The notes below the pieces were generated by a model that saw nothing but the letters and a program-made list of their open reading frames with translations, did no database searches and was not told the origin of the DNA. Shown piece after piece: positions 47,802 to 61,255 of a stretch of DNA of 64,000 bases; the stretch's first letter is position 1, and every line of letters begins with the position of its first letter. Position numbers and translations under genes: made by a program. The stretch is from Asterias rubens (Eukaryota > Echinodermata > Asteroidea > Forcipulatida > Asteriidae). Location: contig NC_047062.1 in NCBI RefSeq assembly GCF_902459465.1, positions 16,003,994-16,067,993 of the forward strand. The letters run 5' to 3'.

Positions 47802-48182
47802 TTAAAGGCAATGGACACTATTGGTAATTACTCAAAATAATTATTAGCATAAAACCTTACTTGGTAACGAGTAATGGGGAGAGGTTGATAGTATGGGAAA
47901 CGGCTCCTCCGAAGTAACGTAGTTTTTGAGAAAGAAGTAGGGGGCCTAATTTTCCACGAATTTGATTTCGATATCTCAGAATTAGAATTTGAGGTCTCGA
48001 AATCAAGCATCAGAAAGCACACAACTTCGAGTGACAAGGTTTTTCTTCTCATTATTATCTCGCAACTATGATGACCAATTGAGTTCAAATTTTAACAGGT
48101 TTTTTATTTTATGCATATGTTGGTATACACCAAGTGAGAAGACTGGTCTTTGACAATTACCTAACATGTCCAGTGTCTTGAA
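47802..48182 (+). mobile_element. TTAA MITE family copy
   Basis: Starts ttaaaggcaatggacacta and ends acatgtccagtgtcttgaag; the final TTAA has mutated to TTGA. Confidence 0.88.
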
Positions 48183-48575
48183 GTGTAAACAATAACAAAA
48201 ACAACCACAACACTGCTTTGGTTGTTCTGGATTTATTGACATTTTCTTCTTTCTTGAAAGCCAACATGGCAGATCCCTCAAAATGTCAACTCGATAACTA
48301 TAATAGTCCTTCAACTAATATCCTATGTAGTTGAAACTACCAGTTTTAGCATCTGGACTCAACATTTCCTTCTAATAATGACATCACGCAGTAGTCGAGC
48401 CCGCTGAGCATGCTGAATGCGTACCAGGGGTCTATACCTTGAGATATTGAAGACATAATTGGAAGCGACTGATGGCAAGGCTAATGAGCAGTTGTTGTTA
48501 TTTATCAGTAGATATCAATATGCTTTTCGTGTGTTATCTCCCACCACATGAAGAATACAGGGAGATGTTTACTCG

Positions 48576-48601
48576 CCCCCCCCCCCCCCCCCCCCCCCCC
48601 C
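48576..48601 (+). repeat. Homopolymer C run, 26 nt
   Basis: Longest of several C runs (also near 31757, 37477, 39511, 51450 and 61988). Length may be unreliable in the assembly. Confidence 0.9.
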
Positions 48602-48695
48602 ATCACCCTCACTTTCTCCACCTGCACGTATCCATTAATTGCTAGCATACTTTACATTTTAATGAATGAACGGGTGAATGAATGACATGCCCAAG

Positions 48696-49069
48696 TTAAA
48701 GCCATTGGACACTTTCGGTACACATTTTTTTTTTTAAGTTCACAGATTTACAAATAACTTACAGGGTTTACAGAAGGTTTTGGTTAAAGACTTCTCTTGA
48801 AATATTATTCCATGAAATGCTTTACTTTTTGAGAAAACATTAAAACAATATCAATTCTCGATATCGAGAATTACGGATTTATTTTAAACACATGTCATGA
48901 CACGGCGAAACGTGCGGAAACAAGGGCGGGTTTTCCCGTTATTTTCTCCCGACTCCGATGACCGATTGAGCCTAAATTTTCACAGGTTTGTTATTTTATA
49001 TAGAAGTTGTGATACACGAAGTGTGGAACTTGGACAATACTGTTTACCGAAAGTGTCCAATGGCTTTAA
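48696..49069 (+). mobile_element. TTAA MITE family, divergent subfamily
   Basis: Starts ttaaagccattggacacttt and ends aagtgtccaatggctttaa. The centre is a different palindrome, attctcgatatcgagaat. The 3' half (gaccgattgagcctaaattt) is shared with the main family. Confidence 0.82.
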
Positions 49070-49309
49070 ACCCATTTGTAAAAACCATGGAGGAAGGAAA
49101 TCAAACCGCCTCTAAATAACTAAGTTGTCAACACAGAGTCGATTTCGATGCTTGAATCAAAAGCTAAATTCGGATTCAAAAGGGTACCATTTTTTAAAAT
49201 TCTACAACAACTGAATAAAAATTATACTCGATGGTTGGCGCTTTTGAAATGTTTTCGTTAACCTTTAGAGGTTTTAGAGCTGATTTAGTCTGAGAATAAA
49301 CTCAACATT

Positions 49310-49557
49310 TTAAAGGCACTGGACACTATTGGTAATTACTCAAAATAAAAGACTTCAGGCCTGATGCATTTTATTAGGCCCTTAAATATAATGCATCTGA
49401 TCGCACACTGAGTTGTGCAACAAGGGTATTTGTCTTTGATAACCAATTGAGCCTAAATGTTCACAGTTTTTTTTGTTACTTTATGCATATGTTTGGGTAC
49501 ACCCATTTAGAATACTGGTCTTTGACAATTACCAATACTAGTGTCCAGTGCCTTTAA
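49310..49557 (+). mobile_element. TTAA MITE family, internally deleted copy
   Basis: Has intact ends (ttaaaggcactggacac and gtgtccagtgcctttaa) but lacks about 130 bp of the 5' body. Confidence 0.88.
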
Positions 49558-51007
49558 GGTGAGGATAGAGGGGGTGGAGGTACGCGACGTCAACACTGAC
49601 CGTGACAGTGGCGGGATCTGATATGGGGCATTTCCTGGTAAAGGACAAGGCAGTGAGACATTTTGGAGATTCTGGTAATGAATCCAATTTCCCCCTGTCT
49701 GGGGTGCATCGTCAGCTGGTGCGAGAGAACTGGAAACCGAGCAATTAGTTCTCGAGATGAAAGTTGTGTTTGGTTGCCCTTTTTTCAATCCAGAAATAGA
49801 CTTTGATTGTACAGAACCTAACAGTGTGTACTCTGAGCCCCATCGTCTTATTCCCCTCCCCACCACTGTAGAAATATTGTCAAACCTGAAACAATTTAAG
49901 ACACTTTGTAGAAAACAATGGTAACTGCATAACTATTACAGCAGGAAGTGAAAACCAAATCTTTACAACTTGATTAGCTGTTCGCAAAAGTATCCAACGA
50001 CTGTTCTATGATGAATGTTTGCACGGATGCTTTTTCTCTATTTCTGTTATAAAAATTTCTTTGAAAATAACTCGTGCCACCAATTTCTAAACTCATCATT
50101 TAGCGGTGGCACCCGAGATTCCATGCACAACGTCCCGCCAGAGGTGTTTATCCCTCATCATGTTTACATTTGGAAGGTCCACGATTTCAGACTCCGTATT
50201 TCTAGCGAACCGAATATTTTCTAAATTATTGAGATCATATTCGTAGCAAAATGTATCTGTGCAGGCCCCTATATTTAAACACGATATCAAGCAACGATGG
50301 GGTGTTCGGTCTTTAAAATTCTGGAAAATATTCCTTTAAAATGTTCACCTACTAAGGTATACATCATCAAAGCACTGCGAACCACACTGGTAGCTCATTT
50401 CTCGTATCTATGGAACGCCAGTTGTGACAGTAAACATGCAACACAGTCTGGCTCCCATAAATGGAGACGTATAAATATACCAGGATTTATTTAATTTATA
50501 TTTTTATAAATAATCAAATCTGGCGGCTCACCATGAAGCATCCAAACCTGGCCCGGACAATCGCTGCTCCAGATCGGTCTATTTGTACCAGATAGCATGC
50601 AGTAGGCCATTTACCGATCTTCCGATGGGTGGTCCTAAATTACATTTACATGTGTATTATTGTGTTCCAGGGGTTAACCGTTTATCCCCTGTAAATGTCA
50701 GTTACTATGACAGCCAACAATTATTTAGAAGGTAATTCATAACAGCTTTCAAGTGTATAGTGGGTTTTTATAGTGTGGCATCAGCAAGCCTTATTGATGT
50801 ATTACTGTAACTTTGTTTGGGAATGTTTCAGACGTAATGGGTTTATTGACAAGAACATCCCCAGACCTTCTTTAAGTGTAAACAGTTTCTCGAGCAGATG
50901 CGGTTGAGATCACGGTCAACTTCTAAAGGGGAGATTACGCGAGAGCTCGTTTTTGTCAACCATCTCTCCTTTTTTTCATGTTGTAAAAACTCAACGTAAA
51001 TCTCTCT

Positions 51008-51391
51008 TTAAAAGCAGTTGACACTATTGGTAATTACTCCGAAAAATTATTAGCATAAAACCTATTTTGGTAACGAGTAATTGGGAGCTGTTGGTAGTAT
51101 AAAACACTGTGACTGTGAGAAATAGCTCCCTCTGTAACATAATTTTCGAGAAAGAAGTAATTTTCTACGAATTTGATTTCGAGACCTCAGATTTAGAATT
51201 TGAGGTCTCGAAATCAAGCATCTGAAAGCACACAACTTCAGGTGACAAGGGTGTTTTTTCTTTCATTATTATCTTGCAACTTCGACGACCGATTGAGTTC
51301 AAACTTTCACAGGTTGGTTATTTTATGTGTATGTTGAGATACACCAAGTGAGAAGTCTTTGACAATGATTAATAGTGTCCACTGTCTTTAA
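51008..51391 (+). mobile_element. TTAA MITE family copy
   Basis: Starts ttaaaagcagttgacactat and ends agtgtccactgtctttaa; gagacctca/tgaggtctc centre. Confidence 0.88.
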
Positions 51392-51939
51392 TGATGGGTG
51401 CTGGCTAAACCGGAATAAAAGTGTTCTGGATTTACCTTTTAGCGTATTACCCCCCCCCCCCCCCCCCACACACACACACCCACCCACACACGCCCGAAGC
51501 TTTCTAAACTTAGCTTTGCCAACTTGTTTGTTTTTTGAGCCGGAAAACTAGAAGGATATTTCTTCAATAAGGCCACGTTCTCTAAGGAACATAAAATGTT
51601 ATACTTGCGTGTAAGTCGTTCGAGGATATTTTTTGGTGATATTGCATGCCCTTGTTGCAAAATATTGTTTATGTTGCGTGCGAATGGATTTGATGTTGCA
51701 TGTCATAATGTTCAATCATGGTGGATGGAACATTGTTCAACCAACTCCTCCTTGGTAGATAACACATTTTTTTTAATTCATTAATTCAAAGCGCCCACAG
51801 ATGCACAGACTAAAGCAATTGTTTTTCAACAAACTAAAAAAGACGTACAAAGCGAAGTAGATTGAACATTTTCTCTCAAAAGTCATTGATTCATGTAGTT
51901 ATTTTGCCACAGGGATTCACATCCTAGCGTCTCTGCCCT

Positions 51940-52008
51940 AGGTGGATTTCACAACTAGTTAAGACTAGTCTTATCTTGAGTAAAGACGAGTTACGAAATC
52001 GACCCTAG
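51940..52008. repeat. Short hairpin repeat, related to 42959
   Basis: ggtggatttcacaactagtt at one end and gacgagttacgaaatcgacc at the other. Confidence 0.5.
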
Positions 52009-52789
52009 GCATCAATGTCTTGTTTCACATTCTGCATAAAACTTATCATTCTTGACATAAGAGTAAAACTTCTTCGTTTTGTTTACAACCCTTTCCCTTT
52101 GTTTTCGATTGCAAATGTAAAGATAGATCGTGTTACCGAAGGACTTGCATTCACAAGGTTGTAGGGTCGAATCATACAAGCTAGCCGCTGATTTCACAAT
52201 AGCTATGAAATAAGTTATGTCGTCTAGTTACTGAATTACAATTTCATGATTTGTGCAATTAATAATCATAGACGTTAAACCAAATTTTGCAATATTTGTA
52301 CTGTTCTGTTGCCAGGTCATGTTTATCCCCTTGTGGGGGTTTGCCGAGTTCCCTTGGCGGGAAGATCATCTAAACAAACAACATCGAAAAAACAACAACT
52401 AGCAACTCGTAAGATGTGACATCACTCGTGGAGTTCAAAAGTCCAAGGGTCTTTTCTGTTTGTATTTGGTAGAGCGAGTAATGGGTAATAATGGGACCCA
52501 AAGTGGGGGACTTTCAAGATCTATAGACTCAGATTGAGTCTGTCAGGTTTAATGGCAATGATACGAACCAGTCTCCCTCAGTCGGCCTTTCTGATAGTAT
52601 GTGTCAGACAAAATAATTTAAGAAAAGGTGTAGCCTACACCCTTAACCGGAGTGAAATAACCCAGTGCACTTATTGTAAATGGAAGGGGTTTGCCCCGGT
52701 GTTCCTCGTTTGATTTGCTACATATTGCACCACAGCAACTTGTTAAACTTTACATGTTGCTATAAAAGATAGTCCATAAACCTTGCTGG

Positions 52790-52876
52790 AAAATACTGAA
52801 GCAAAATGTTGAAGCGCCTTGTGCGTCACGTGACGAATATTATAAGCGCTATATAAAAAGCCTCTATTATTTTTAC
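52790..52876 (+). mobile_element. L2/CR1-type LINE 3' tail fragment
   Basis: gaagcgccttgtgcgtcac then aagcgctatataaaaagcct resembles the short hairpin tail common to L2-like LINEs. Confidence 0.45.
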
Positions 52877-54153
52877 CACCCCTCCCCAAATACATTGTTA
52901 ACTGTTGCACATTGCACAAGATGTTCCGGAGGAAGACCGGAACAATTTAACCGGGATCAAGCTCGATCCGGACGGAACTGATGGTCAAAATGTGCACGGA
53001 ACGTAAATACACCAGTCCTACTTATTAATATCCCAAACAGTGTGGACGTCTTAGTTCAGCTGTTGAACCGATGCTATAATCAAAATGACAGACAGGCGTA
53101 GAGTTTAGTTTTGCTTTAAAAATCAGATCAAAATCCCTTGCAGACAGATGGAATTTTGGAAAGGACCAATGGACTAAAGTATCGGCCCCTAACAAATGCA
53201 TGCAATTGATTGCTATTGAGTGACCATTGCATACCGGGAGCAAAATGCGAGCCAAAGTCCCGCTGTGCTACACCTGACCATGTTGTCTCTGCATATAATT
53301 GCTTAGACACATAGGGACAAATATAATCTCTTTTTGGTGGTAACTAATGGCCAAAAGCGAAAAGCCTTCCTAAGCATTAAAATTGTTTTGTCAGGAAAAC
53401 GTGACAAAGGGTCTTCTTGGATTGGTCCGAACGCACGAAACAACGTGTAAGATCCATTGCTTTCCGTAAAGCCTGTAGGCGGACCGGTAACTCTCTCTTC
53501 CTACTTCTAAATGCCTCCAAATTTCAAGATTGACGCACCCAATCAACGCGTTGACGCAGTTCAGGGCATTGTAAATGTTCTGCCCAAAACCATGATGTAA
53601 ACAATCTAACATTTTGTCAGACTTGTCCCGAAAATCGAGATTTTGATTTGAAATAGCTATTTCGATAGAATATCTCATGTCGATATTTACAAGCAAGCAA
53701 TGTGCAGGTATTTTGTGTTGTTGTCCGACAATGACACTTCTTCTTTTTGGAGAGTTTCTTATGTCTTCTTATGTCTTATGTATGTTGTCTTATTATGTGA
53801 AACTGCATGATCTGTCAAAATTCGTTTATTGGGCAACGGGCTGTGTTACAAATACATTTCAAGGTGTCGTTTTAAAATACGACGGAACAGCTCTGGTCTT
53901 GTCGTAAACATGGGTGAGCAAAGGTACAGCAAAGACCGTGTGTCCTTCACAATTAAATTTAATTAGTTCTCATACGTCGTTTCTTTCCTCAGCCTACAAT
54001 TAGTATACCTGTCAAGGGGGGTTGATATTGAACCGGACATGTTGTTAATGACTTAATGGTTACTTTAGGGGGGGTCAATTTTTTCTCTGGTAAAAACACT
54101 ACTGCCTTGCCTGTGTACCTATCTAACTATCTCCGTCTGGTAGATCTTACCTG

Positions 54154-54529
54154 GGCCCAAGCACAAACAAATGCTTAGCCTGAAATTTCTTCCTTGGTAA
54201 AAACAGGATTACCAACCAAATTTCCACGTGATTTTCAGGATTAAGCAAACAACAGCCGAATACCAGTATCAAGCAATATGCAACAAATGAAAATTTGGTT
54301 GGTAATCCTGTTTTTACCTAGGAAGAAATTTCATGCTAATAAATTTGTTGTGCTTGTGGATTACCAACCAAATTTCCACGTGATTTTCAGGATTAAGCAA
54401 ACAACAGCCGAATACCAGTATCAAGCAATATGCAACATATGAAAATTTGGTTGGTAATCCTGTTTTTACCTAGGAAGAAATTTCATGCTAATAAATTTGT
54501 TGTGCTTACAGGCTTTATGTAATTGGGCC
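54154..54529. mobile_element. CTG/CAG-site MITE with internal tandem duplication
   Basis: Starts ggcccaagcacaaacaaatg after CTG; ends tttatgtaattgggcc. A 152-bp interior segment is present twice (54206-54357 and 54358-54509), nearly identical, so the duplication is recent. Confidence 0.82.
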
Positions 54530-55107
54530 GGAAGCGTACCTTAGGTCGTTGAGTTGAGTTCCACTTGTGTCTGTTATTTTCTCCAATAGACTTTTATCGT
54601 GCTGTTGCCAACTTGGTCATGGTCCCTGTATCCAAGCACAGTCATGGATGCTAATATTCATGGTACAAAGAGGAACCAGACTATTTGGCTTTCGAGCCTC
54701 GGTTTTGGTTACGTTGTTTCGAGTGCGGGAAATCAAGATGGCCAAGTGAGAACCCCTCATTTAAATCTAGCCCCTGTTATATTGCGGCATTACCTACATC
54801 TGTCCTTGATCTTTGGTTATGTCACAATTTTGTTATTGTTGTGTGTCTGTTATGGGATTGTTGGCAACGAGATCTACATGCCCTCTGGATCTCGTCCAGT
54901 ACCTCGTCATTACGTGTTGATACTTCTGTTCAAAGTTATACTGCTGCCGTTGTAATACATGCATTGGTATTATTATTGATACCGTATCGCTTGTGACGTC
55001 ATTGATGTTTTGATGCTGTCGGATTTGTGGTGCATTTTAAGTTAATGTCGTCGTAATTGTTGATATTACAAAATATTGTTGCTGTCTTTGATGTTGTCGG
55101 TATTTGT

Positions 55108-55137
55108 TGTGGTGTTGTTGTTGTTGTTGTTGTTGAT
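55108..55137 (+). repeat. (TTG)n microsatellite
   Basis: Tandem ttg units in a T/G-rich stretch. Confidence 0.85.
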
Positions 55138-56587
55138 GTTTGTGCTTTAATTTCCAGATTCAGGTATTCATGACAATTAGATCTAGCCTAATGTCAACAT
55201 GCCTGCATTTTGGTCGTACTGATGTCTGTAAGTAACTATTTTACAGCTTGAAGGAGCACTTGATTCTTGAATACAGCTTGGCCTCGAAGATCTATGATTA
55301 GCAACTTGAGAAATGATCAATTTCCACGAGGAACCTGCATGTACAGGGAACAGTCCACAGTTCCCAACCCTCTTATGTCATAATAAGGAGGTGTCCTATT
55401 AATTAACGGCCATGTGGCATGTGGGGTCGGATTTGGTTAAAAAGTCCGTCCTTAAAGTGTTAAAAAGTCTTAAATTGAATTATCCAAATTTAAGGCCTAA
55501 AGGAGCATTAATAGATATTAAATTCAGTAATTTGTTCATGTCTTTACAAAATTGATGAAGTGGGTAAACCTGTGGTTTTTTCTTCTTTTGGCACAGAGTT
55601 ATGAACTTGCTGTTTCTCCCCTGCTTTTTTCAACTATTAAAAATTGTCTTAATTTTTTTAAGGGTGGCTCAAAAGTGTCTTTAAAGTCTAATATTTGACT
55701 TTTTGAAGTGTGCAGATACCCTGGTGTAGCCGTAGCTGAAGTTGATTGGCGATTCCGACACGCAGTATAAATATCATCCCAAATTTCTCGTAGGCTTAAA
55801 ATTTGAGGTCAGATAAAGTTCAGTCTTTTTTGCCAGAGATGATCACAAATAGCACTCTATTATTGTTATCAACTCTCATGAGCCTACTTCTGATCATGAT
55901 CTATACATATACCAGATCAGATGAAAAATCTGTCATCTATTACCGGACTCACTGACTACAACCAGACCCTGAAATGACCGGCAACACGGTACACATCTCC
56001 GCTCAAGCCCTCGCCTTTGTTTATTTTTGGCTTGAATAAACGGAAACTGTTGCAATATTATATTTCTCCATCCAGATTTCTAGTTCAAACGTTCTCCCCA
56101 CCAGTGTCAAGGTCCTCCCGCCGTCAATAATTGAATACAAGCGGGTAATGTAGCGCATTATTACCACCCGTCGAGCCGTGGATTCGGCACTACGAGCCTT
56201 ACATTCCCGGTATAGATCGGGTGTTTCTCTGATAATTGCACACTCCAGGGTTGAACGACCATTGCTGTGTTGGATCGTTAGTGAAACAGAAATAGTATGT
56301 TAGAAATTAGGTAGGAGCGGGAAAAGCACATCCGTTTGTTCTGGAAGCAATTTTTCATGTCTCTATTGATGATTTTGTGGCTTTGAGATATCGAAGGTGA
56401 TTTTGTCAACAAGCCCGCTTTGGATCCGGCATTTTGAATGGATAGCTGACGCAATTAAGACGCTGTTGTTTTTGTTTACATTATCTGTTTTTTGTTGTAG
56501 TGTAAACAAATCGAGTTTGTACTATATATTAAAGTGAATGTAAATGTTTATGAGAGACAGGGCCATTGGTGTTAACTTTGTCATGGG

Positions 56588-56620
56588 CACGTCATGGTCA
56601 CGTCATGGTCACGTCACGAT
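56588..56620 (+). promoter_or_regulatory. Three tandem CACGTCA (CRE half-site-like) units
   Basis: cacgtcatggt, cacgtcatggt, cacgtcacgat: an 11-bp period, each with the CACGTCA/TGACGTG core bound by ATF/CREB-type bZIP factors in other animals. Inside the large intron; function is inference. Confidence 0.4.
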
Positions 56621-58550
56621 GAGAGACTACTGATGATACCACTTGACAAAAAAACTTCCTGTGCGCTGTGCGTTGTGTTGGATAATACAAATACATGTAG
56701 AAATAGGTTAAAATAACAGTAACGTCGGGACATCAGCTGGAACAATGCACATTGTACATTGTTTTAAAAGGGTCAATTGTTAATTCTAACCAGCTACCAC
56801 ACAGGGCGTTTCATGACAAATTGTATGTTTTGTATCATAATCACCTTATACTATCACTGGAACTCTTCTATTGAAAAATGCATCCAGGTGAAATCCACAT
56901 AAAATGTTGTACTCCATTGAGCCACGCATGGCACGTTCCGGCTCTTTTTTTTTTCTAAACACGTGGCGTCACAGGTTTCAGGGACTTGATGCCTATACTG
57001 TTTATTAAAGACACATCAAATTACATAAATATTGTTGTGGAGAATTTCTTTCTCTAACTATTGTTGTCATCACTTGAATGAAAAAAAAACGGTTAAAGGT
57101 CAAAATGCAAGATCACGAATGTGCCTTCGCTCCTTGTACTTTTAAGGTTTTGCTCCACGGTAGATTATGTGCAAACGAATGAGACATGCACGAAAACCTC
57201 ATCCAAGGACAGAAAACGACAGTTGGCATAAACAGTTATTATGGTTGTCTGCGTTCATAATGTCACAAAAAAGTACACAAAGTTCATTTCTAGTTGTTGA
57301 CTGTCTATTCAAAGTAAAGTTTCTCTCCGGGCAATGAACAAGTGGAATATTTGGAAGCAATCACATTCAGCCATTTTGGGAAGTGTCTTAAAGGCTAAGG
57401 CTATAAAAGTGAATATGGATAGTTGTGACGACAGAGGTCACTATGTTTCATGGGTGTCACAGTGTGGTAATAGTAGGCGTTTAACAATTTCTGTTAGACA
57501 AAATCCAATTTTATAAAGGCGTTTTTCTACAATGCTTTGTATTTTTCATGGTGTTTTGAATATGCCACCATTGCCTCCAATTCATGTGTCTCTTTATAGT
57601 TCTTTAACTCAACTCCACTAAAAAAAAAAACTGTATCATAATGTTCTGCAGATTAGGCTCCATTAACACAGTTAACAATTTAATTAGGGCATTATGTAAC
57701 ATCACACCAAAAAAAGATTCGAAGTACACAAAATACTAACATCTTTATTCATTTGAACTTCTCTATAATTACCTGTACGTACATTTTGCAGCATGGGAAC
57801 AACATGCTGAGTTGAATTGAGCTGAATGGAGTATTTTTACCGTCTTCAGGTCAGATATTCTTATCACAGCTATAAAGTAAAAGTTCAATGTACGCATTGG
57901 TAGTGTTGAGAACCGCACAATGTTGTTTGGAACCCCTTCTCTGTAAAGGCATCCGTTTATTAAATGCACTATGAGTCTCAAAAAACGCCTTGTGTTTCAA
58001 ACAAGGAAGTTTCACTCGTCGAGTTCTGTCCTGTATTTCACTTCCACAGTCAAGTTTAAATTTAGACCTCGAAGAAACGGACTTTACATGACAATTAAAA
58101 GCGCCAAATTTGTAATGAAGGAAACTGCAAGATGTCGGTTTTCCTAAAAGCAAGTCATTCAAGTATATGTTCATGTACTTTGGGCAGGTTTTTCTGCTTT
58201 ATTCACTTGGCACTCTTCCATTTTATAGCAGCAAGCGTGAGTCACGTTATTCAATGCGATACAATATGACACCAAATGACATGAAGTATTAGTATGACAT
58301 GTGGGCGACAGCCGTTTACGACAAATTAGCTGAAATAAAAATACATCTCTGTGTGATGAACAGTTGATTGCCGAAGGGGTATTATTTTAGATGACAACTA
58401 ATCCGTTTCAATTGTAGATAAGTGGAATATTCAGTGGTACTTGTGAAGTCATTTTAAATTGCTCCAATTTGGTGACCCTTGTGTCGGCTTCTGTTTCATT
58501 CCTAGACGTTACGATTTTTCTGAATGTTGCATTGAAGATTACAACGATCC

Positions 58551-58699
58551 ATGGGTGGATTTCCAAAAGAGTTAAGTCTTATCTCGAGTTAGTTCGAGTT
58601 ACTCCTACTAACTCGTCCTGTAGGTAAAGGACTAGTTTTTAAAACTCTTACAGAGTCCTAGGAGGGTTCTTAAGACAATCTTTGTGAAATTGAACCCAG
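58551..58699. repeat. Short hairpin repeat, related to 42959
   Basis: gggtggatttccaaaagagt at one end and tttgtgaaattgaaccc at the other, with cgagttactcctactaactc inside. Confidence 0.55.
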
Positions 58700-58949
58700 G
58701 GTTGTTTTTAAATTGTTGCCTGCTGCTGACACCGGTTTCGATAATGGAAAGGTATGGCACGCATTGGGGTCTTACCTCTATGGGGAATGGCACTGCAGCG
58801 ATCAGATAATTTGTACGTATTATATTTAAAACTATATTATAAGAAACAGTGTTCCTTTCTGCTGTCTGGTAAATCACAATTCGTGGGTTTGTAATACAAT
58901 CAACACACCTCGATAGTTTCCTCTTTGAAGATGGTTCTTGGCTGGGGAA

Positions 58950-59260
58950 GGACACTGCAAAAAAGCCGTGTTCAAATTGATACCATAGTGTTGTCATAAA
59001 TAGATACCAAAAAGGTATCAACATTTTTATTTTACACTATAAGGTATTAACATAACACTGATTACTGGCAAGACAATTACATTGGTGTTATTATATAAAA
59101 CAAAAATTAACACTATAGTTAACACTATTTACACATGCTGCCAATTTGTGATTCTTGTTGATGTTTCAATAGTATGTGACAACACCAAATGGTGTCAATT
59201 TTAACACCTCAGTGTTTGCAAAGTACATGTGCTTGACACACGTCAGTGTGTTGGTTAAAA
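58950..59260. repeat. Region rich in taacac/gtgtta inverted motifs
   Basis: Repeated short blocks such as ggtgtcaattttaacacc, taacactat and aaattgataccatagtg suggest a decayed MITE; ends not resolved. Confidence 0.35.
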
Positions 59261-60870
59261 TGCCATACCACATTTATTTATCGTTTGGGGCAAAATGAGC
59301 AAAATGAGTTACATTGCAAAAACGCTGCGATGATTAAGACAGTTGCAATAAAGTATTAAAAGGGTAATATTAAGGCAGCTTGTGCAATTTCCATTCGAAA
59401 ATTTATAAGGATATGGGAAATCATGTTCAATGTCTATAAAAAAAATTAAGTACATCACAACTTGGGAAGATTGGTACCATAAGCGGATTAAGTTTTTAAA
59501 CTGGATTACGTTTGCCTACCAAGAACATATGTTGCATTCTGAAAGTAATTTTAAGATTTATTGGATTAGATTTTCACAAACATGGCGAGTTTGTGGAAAA
59601 TTTGATGCTAAAAGTGTGCGGGAAAACTATAAACGACGCGTATGCCACTCACTCGATTATCCAGATTCGACGGTCGTTGATATCAATATTTTGAGATTAC
59701 AAGAAAACCAAACTGATGAGTATTATCAAAGTAGATTGTCATTCTCGCTTCTGTTTTATAACAACAGGTGTGTGAAAAACCAGGTTTTGGTTGAAAATGT
59801 GTAGTTCTAATCAATGCAGTCTAGATTTAAAATCACTGTTCTGATGGTCTTTTTCACATTAATTGATAATATTTTCTTAGCTTGTGTTAAAAAGTCATAT
59901 GTTGGGGATTTTTGTATTTATTTTTTTGAGTGTGATGGGGGAAAGAATCTTAAACATGCTATTTTGATGACTTTTATGGCAGCCGTTTAGTTGTATCCAT
60001 TGACAATATTGGTACCGTTACATGAGATATCAGACTAAATTGATACCATGGTTTTTCAGCATGTTTTAAATGACCTTTTATAGCTAGACTTTGATTTGGA
60101 ATAGAAACCCCTATCTTATTACACGTCTGTAACATGCCGTGTCACCGTACATGACACAGTGTCTGGACCCCTAGATTAACCTAGACGATGAAGTCTATGG
60201 TGCAGTTCATCGGGAGACACGCACAATTTCCTGATCGGAAGTTAATGTGACGCAGCATCTGATTGGACAGATGTTTTGATAACGGGCCTGTCAATTGGCC
60301 AATCGGTGGGGATAGTCATCTATTGCCTCAGTGGTACTATCTGCCGCTCCGTAGAGGTGTGCGTAAAGTTAATGAAGATGGAGAAGGTGTCATTGATAAA
60401 ACATTATCTCATTTACTTCGGGCATTGCGATGAGCGCCCTAACCCTATGTAATGAAAAACATCATCTTCAAGTTGGTATATGAACACCAATATTGACTCA
60501 TCCTATGTACACTCTGAAGTACTTGATATCCGAGCAGATGTGAGTCAAGCCTGTGCCACGGATGCAACATCTGTTTTAAGAAGAGCAAAAAGTTGTGGGC
60601 TCAGAGAAGAGCTGATGGTTTGACAGTCAGGTCGATGTTTTGATCAGTCATGCTTTATGGTCTTCATCGCAAGATAAAAGAATGTACAACCTCTTTCTCA
60701 TCTTGTTTTTTTCGTAACCAGCCACTGACTTCCAACAGCTATTTGCGTGGTATATATTGATTCCTCACCATGCAATGCCTCCAATCGTATATAATGTGGC
60801 ACTAGTTTTCAATCTGGTCCCTCCTACCAGGGTGTTTGAGCGTCAAGCTTTCTCCTTGGTCCCACCCAAT

Positions 60871-61255
60871 ACTGCTTTGGACACTATTGATAATTGTCAA
60901 AGACCAGTCTTCTCATTTGTTGTATCTCAACATATGCACAAAATAATAAACCTGTGAAAATTTGAGCTCAATTGGTCGTCGAAGTTGCGAGATAACTATG
61001 AAAGAAGAAAAAAAACCTTGTCACTCACGAAGTTGTGTGCGTTTGGATGTCTGATTTGGAGACCTCTAATTCTAAATCTGAGGTCTCGAAATCAAATTCT
61101 TGGAAAATTACTTCTTTCTCGAAAACTACGTCACTTCAGAGGGAGCTGTTTCTTACAATGTTTTATACTATCAACCTCTCCCCATTACTCATTACCAAGT
61201 AAGGTTTTATGCTAATCATCATTTTGAGTAATTACCAATAGTGTCCACTGCCTTA
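60871..61255 (-). mobile_element. TTAA MITE family copy
   Basis: Reverse orientation, from actgctttggacactat to agtgtccactgccttat; the TTAA flanks are eroded. Confidence 0.85.

Noticed and set aside
49507-49866. 119-codon minus-strand ORF
   Set aside because: Its C-terminal part is translated TTAA MITE end; the rest matches nothing I know.
57769-58174. Minus-strand ORF followed by AATAAA (tttatt near 57742)
   Set aside because: Could be a last exon, but the protein is not recognisable and the signal is a common hexamer.
59430-59804. 124-codon plus-strand ORF
   Set aside because: AT-rich, no recognisable domain, no splice context; I cannot separate it from a chance ORF in the large intron.
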